Source: Glomus cerebriforme (taxonomy: Eukaryota > Glomeromycota > Glomeromycetes > Glomerales > Glomeraceae). From it: 22,170 nt of DNA. Location: the NCBI GenBank assembly GCA_003550305.1, contig QKYT01000354.1, positions 71,025 to 93,194 on the forward strand, in the 5' to 3' direction. Below, one piece after another: positions 19,425 through 22,170 of this stretch. How positions within the stretch are numbered: position 1 is the first letter of the stretch; each line of letters starts with the position of its first letter. The notes under the pieces were generated by a model, which saw nothing but the letters and a program-made list of their open reading frames with translations, was not told where the DNA came from and ran no database searches. The position numbers were made by a program, and so were the translations under genes.

Positions 19425-20138
19425 ATGAATTATCAAGAATATGAAACATGTGAAGAATATAATAAACAAAATTTTGAAAATTGGACTAGTTATAATGATG
19501 ATATTGATAAATTTATTCAACATACTCAACTATCAGCAAAAGGTTTCTATGGAGTATTAGAATGGATACCCTATGATAGATTTTGTGATATTGAATATAT
19601 TGCGGAAGGAGGATTTGGAAAAGTGTATAAAGCAAAATGAACTGATGGATTTATACGATATTATAAAAATCAAGTTTGGAAACGATATAATAAAAATAAG
19701 TATATAGCTCTGAAAAGTTTAAATAATTCAAAAAATGTTACATCAGAATTTATCAACTAATTTAACATTTAATGGATTTTGAAATATGATTTTTTTTTTT
19801 TTTTTTTTGATTTTTTTACTAATTTATTTTTATTTTTATTTTTTTTTAAAAAAAATTTTAGATTATATCACATCATAAACTTATGGATGGAGATTATTCT
19901 ATTATTAGAATTTATGGAATATCTGTAAGTAAATTTTGTATTTTATTATGAATTTATGATACTTTGAAAAATATTTTGATAGAAACTATACAAATTGATA
20001 TTTCTCAATTGAAAATTAATGATGGTAAAATTTTAACTTATAAAATAGCTTTATTTATATTGACATGATTATTGCTGATTTTATAATTTTTATTTTTTAG
20101 ATCAAAATAATGAATCTAAAGATGAAGTAACAATTTAA
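19425..20138 (+). pseudogene. Internally deleted protein kinase pseudogene
   Basis: From ATG 19425 the frame gives a typical N-terminus (..LEWIPYDRF.. then AEGGFGKVYKAK, the glycine loop). At 19638-19640 TGA replaces the Trp codon expected before TDG. The same frame continues through YIALKSLNN (the ATP-binding Lys region) to a second stop, TAA at 19758. A later exon, about 19862-19924, encodes SHHKLMDGDYSIIRIYGIS with an intact GTAAGT donor. The next exon-like pieces (19983-20024 and 20101-20138) already belong to the C-terminal tail (QIDISQLKIND, then QNNESKDEVTI and TAA). The HRD, DFG and APE region is therefore absent. It cannot make an active kinase. The tail duplicates that of the relic at 18683-18739. 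Confidence 0.8.
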
Positions 20139-21729
20139 AAAACAATTAAATTATAGATTTTAATTGATATTTTTTATTTAAATATTTTGTTTTCGATATT
20201 ATAATTACTTAATATTTATTTTTTTTTTAAAAAAAAAATACAAGACACAAAATAAATATTATAGTGTTTTATATAAAACTTAAATGAGAATAATGTTAAA
20301 TTATTTAAATTGTAATATTATTTCCAAGACCATTTTTCATTATATTTTGTAAAACAAAAAAACTTTCTTCATATGGAAACTCAGAGGTTCTTTATAACAT
20401 ATAGATTACATGATATTTTAAAATCATCCAGCAAAAGAAATAATACATTGAGGAGTTTGAGAAATATGAACTTGTCTCTTTATTTTCCTTTATAATGAAT
20501 AAATTTTGTATTTAAAAGGTGCATTGGAGCATTAACCTATAAAAATGAATTAATGTTATACAAAATACATACTTGCTTAGGTATGAATATAATATCCTTG
20601 AATTTGTTATTCAAATCCTGTTCGAGTCGGTTGATAATAAATCTCGATTATATACAGTATGAATGTATGAGTATCCGAGAATTGTATGGAGTAAATTTGG
20701 AAATTTCCTAAGATAAAAATGTTTATTAAATGAAATACATAGTTGATCGAAGTGAACCTATTAGCATTGATACGTTAAGAATTTCATGTCAACTAAATGT
20801 GCGACTCTATAAAATTAAATAAATTAGTGTAGAATCTTTTCATAATTATATGATAAAAGGTAATAAAAATTTTCACGTAAGAAATGTATCTACATTCAAA
20901 ACGTCTAATTCCAAAATAATATTTATTAAATGTATTTATTCATATTAAATAAATTAAATAATAATTATATCATGAATACCATAAATAAAATTAATTAATC
21001 TTGATTTTTGACGAACTTTCGTGATGAAATAGTTGTACAAGCTTTTATATGTTCGTATGTTTGTGATGAATGATATGAATTATAAAGTAGTTAACATTTT
21101 ACACATGAAAATTTTAGGAGTTTCTTTTTTTCTTAGTAAAAAAAGAGTAAACAAATAGGGAGGTTAGTGTAATGTAGTTTTATTTATCATTGGTTTTAAC
21201 TTCAAAACGGATCTAAAAATTAATTAATTAATTTTTTAATATTAAATAATAAAATAATATTTTTAATTTGACAATTTCGAGTTTAAATTCAATAATTTTA
21301 GGCGCAAATTTATGCGATATTTTTATTTTTTTGATAATTATTACAAGAAATATTACAAAAAAAAATCATTTATCTAATTACTTTCCAATTCTTCTTTTTT
21401 TTGAAATTCCGACTGTAGTAAGATTCGGATTTAATCGCGTCTTAGCATAAAAGTACCTAGAAATCTTTTTTCTGTAAATATTTAGAAACTTCTTTTGAGA
21501 ATTTCTAAGATCATCATGTGCATGCAGAAAATTTTTTAATTGGATAGTTGTGAATTTATTCTTAAAAGAAAATTTAGAAACTTCTGTTAGAAATTAAGGG
21601 TAGAATTGTCTGAGTTCGGACAAACAATTTCTTACGTAATAAATTAAATATTTTTATTATAGAAAAAAGTATATATTAGACAGTTTTCTTAACGAAAGAA
21701 TTTAAGTTTTTTTTAAAAGTTTAATTGAT
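20139..21729. other. Gene-free stretch between kinase pseudogene and kinase gene
   Basis: About 1.6 kb of AT-rich DNA with no convincing coding, RNA or transposon signal. The open frame at 21268-21450 is hydrophobic, AT-driven and unsupported. A 14-bp direct repeat ATTTAGAAACTTCT is at 21480-21493 and 21572-21585. The last few hundred bases should hold the promoter of the kinase at 21730, but no clear element is seen. Confidence 0.4.
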
Positions 21730-22170
21730 ATGGATCAATTAATTAATCATAAACACAAAATTGACATTTTACTTTCAAATGACACATCTTTAAGTAAGCC
21801 AACACAAATCACAGTTAAACCAAAACGTAAAAGCAAATTAAAGATATTATGTAACGAATGTAATCGAGAAGGAAAACGTTTAGATAAAAGCCATCAGGTT
21901 TGCCAAAATTGTTATAAAGCGAAATCAATATACAAACCAAGTGGAAACAAAGTTATTGATGATTTTATCAGAGATACATTATGGGATAATAATAAATTTG
22001 TTGGAAAAATGGAGTTTGTCCCTTATGACCAATTCAAAGACATAAAATTTATTGCTGAAGGAGGATTTAGTAAAATTTATAAAGCTACTTGGATTGATGG
22101 CCCAATTCGCGGTTGGAATAAATCAAACCAAAATTATTCTCGAGTTAAATCTAAAATAGTTGTTCTCAAG
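21730..22170 (+). CDS. Protein kinase with N-terminal Zn-ribbon-like motif (3' end outside window)
   Basis: Open from ATG 21730 for 147 codons to the window edge. Residues about 47-73 contain two CxxC pairs (CNEC and CQNC about 18 residues apart), a Zn-ribbon-like arrangement usual in this Glomeromycotina kinase group. A lead-in follows, EFVPYDQFKDIKFIAEGGFS, then KIYKATWIDGP, which is the glycine loop of a protein kinase N-lobe. The last residues, KIVVLK, reach the expected ATP-binding Lys. The third loop glycine is Ser (AEGGFSKI), which many kinases tolerate. Substrate and pathway are unknown. The corresponding Trp codon (ATWIDG) is the one mutated to TGA in the upstream pseudogene, so the two are relatives. 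Catalytic loop and C-terminus are not in the window, so intactness is unproven. Confidence 0.85.
   Translation, partial: MDQLINHKHKIDILLSNDTSLSKPTQITVKPKRKSKLKILCNECNREGKRLDKSHQVCQNCYKAKSIYKPSGNKVIDDFIRDTLWDNNKFVGKMEFVPYDQFKDIKFIAEGGFSKIYKATWIDGPIRGWNKSNQNYSRVKSKIVVLK

Noticed and set aside
20610..20645. TTCGAGTC resembling a tRNA T-loop
   Set aside because: No matching acceptor stem, anticodon arm or D arm could be found around it.
21268..21450. 60-residue frame before the last kinase
   Set aside because: Low-complexity hydrophobic AT-driven sequence with no motif and no supporting context.
21480..21585. 14-bp direct repeat ATTTAGAAACTTCT as a possible mobile-element border
   Set aside because: The 78 bases between the copies show no inverted ends, tail or coding content; short AT-rich repeats are expected by chance here.

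Overview
The window is intron-rich, very AT-rich eukaryotic DNA. It most likely comes from an arbuscular mycorrhizal fungus of the Glomeromycotina (Rhizophagus-like). The base composition, the short GT..AG introns, and the right-end protein kinases of the type expanded in those genomes (Zn-ribbon-like CxxC pairs, then a W-[IV]-P-Y-D-x-[FL] lead into the glycine loop) point there. This is inference from sequence style; no species marker is visible.

Positions 1-17657 hold a head-to-tail tandem array of five GMC-family (glucose-methanol-choline) FAD oxidoreductase genes, called A to E, all on the + strand. A is cut by the left edge. B, C, D and E are complete 8-exon genes with the same intron positions and phases; the spliced models stay in frame and give 623, 626, 633 and 629 residues. 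All keep the FAD-binding GxGxxG, VLEAG, GGCSTIN and SGIG motifs, the C-terminal His-x-C-G-T active-site segment and GN(T/I)NAP. No signal peptide is visible, so they are probably intracellular alcohol dehydrogenases or oxidases. The substrate cannot be read from sequence.

The spacers are also duplicated. They share a TATA-like GGATAAAAAAGG box, a TAAACGTTTA palindrome, CACGTG sites and a GTCCGTCTTGGC motif. They have been invaded: C-D carries a 236-bp foldback MITE-like element and a 51/53-bp promoter duplication, and D-E carries a 5'-truncated non-LTR retrotransposon with a perfect 15-bp target-site duplication. Nine N bases in D and E fall on sites where the paralogs differ, and gene E looks like a mosaic of A-like and C-like sequence. 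Gene conversion, or collapse of very similar copies during assembly, is therefore a real issue here.

Positions 17658-21729 are gene-poor: a decayed kinase 3' end (18241-18739), an unidentified coding-like relic (18845-19046), a kinase pseudogene with two in-frame stops and no catalytic core (19425-20138), and about 1.6 kb with nothing recognisable. At 21730 an apparently intact kinase gene starts and runs off the right edge. The window thus joins an oxidoreductase array to a kinase cluster, both shaped by tandem duplication and decay.
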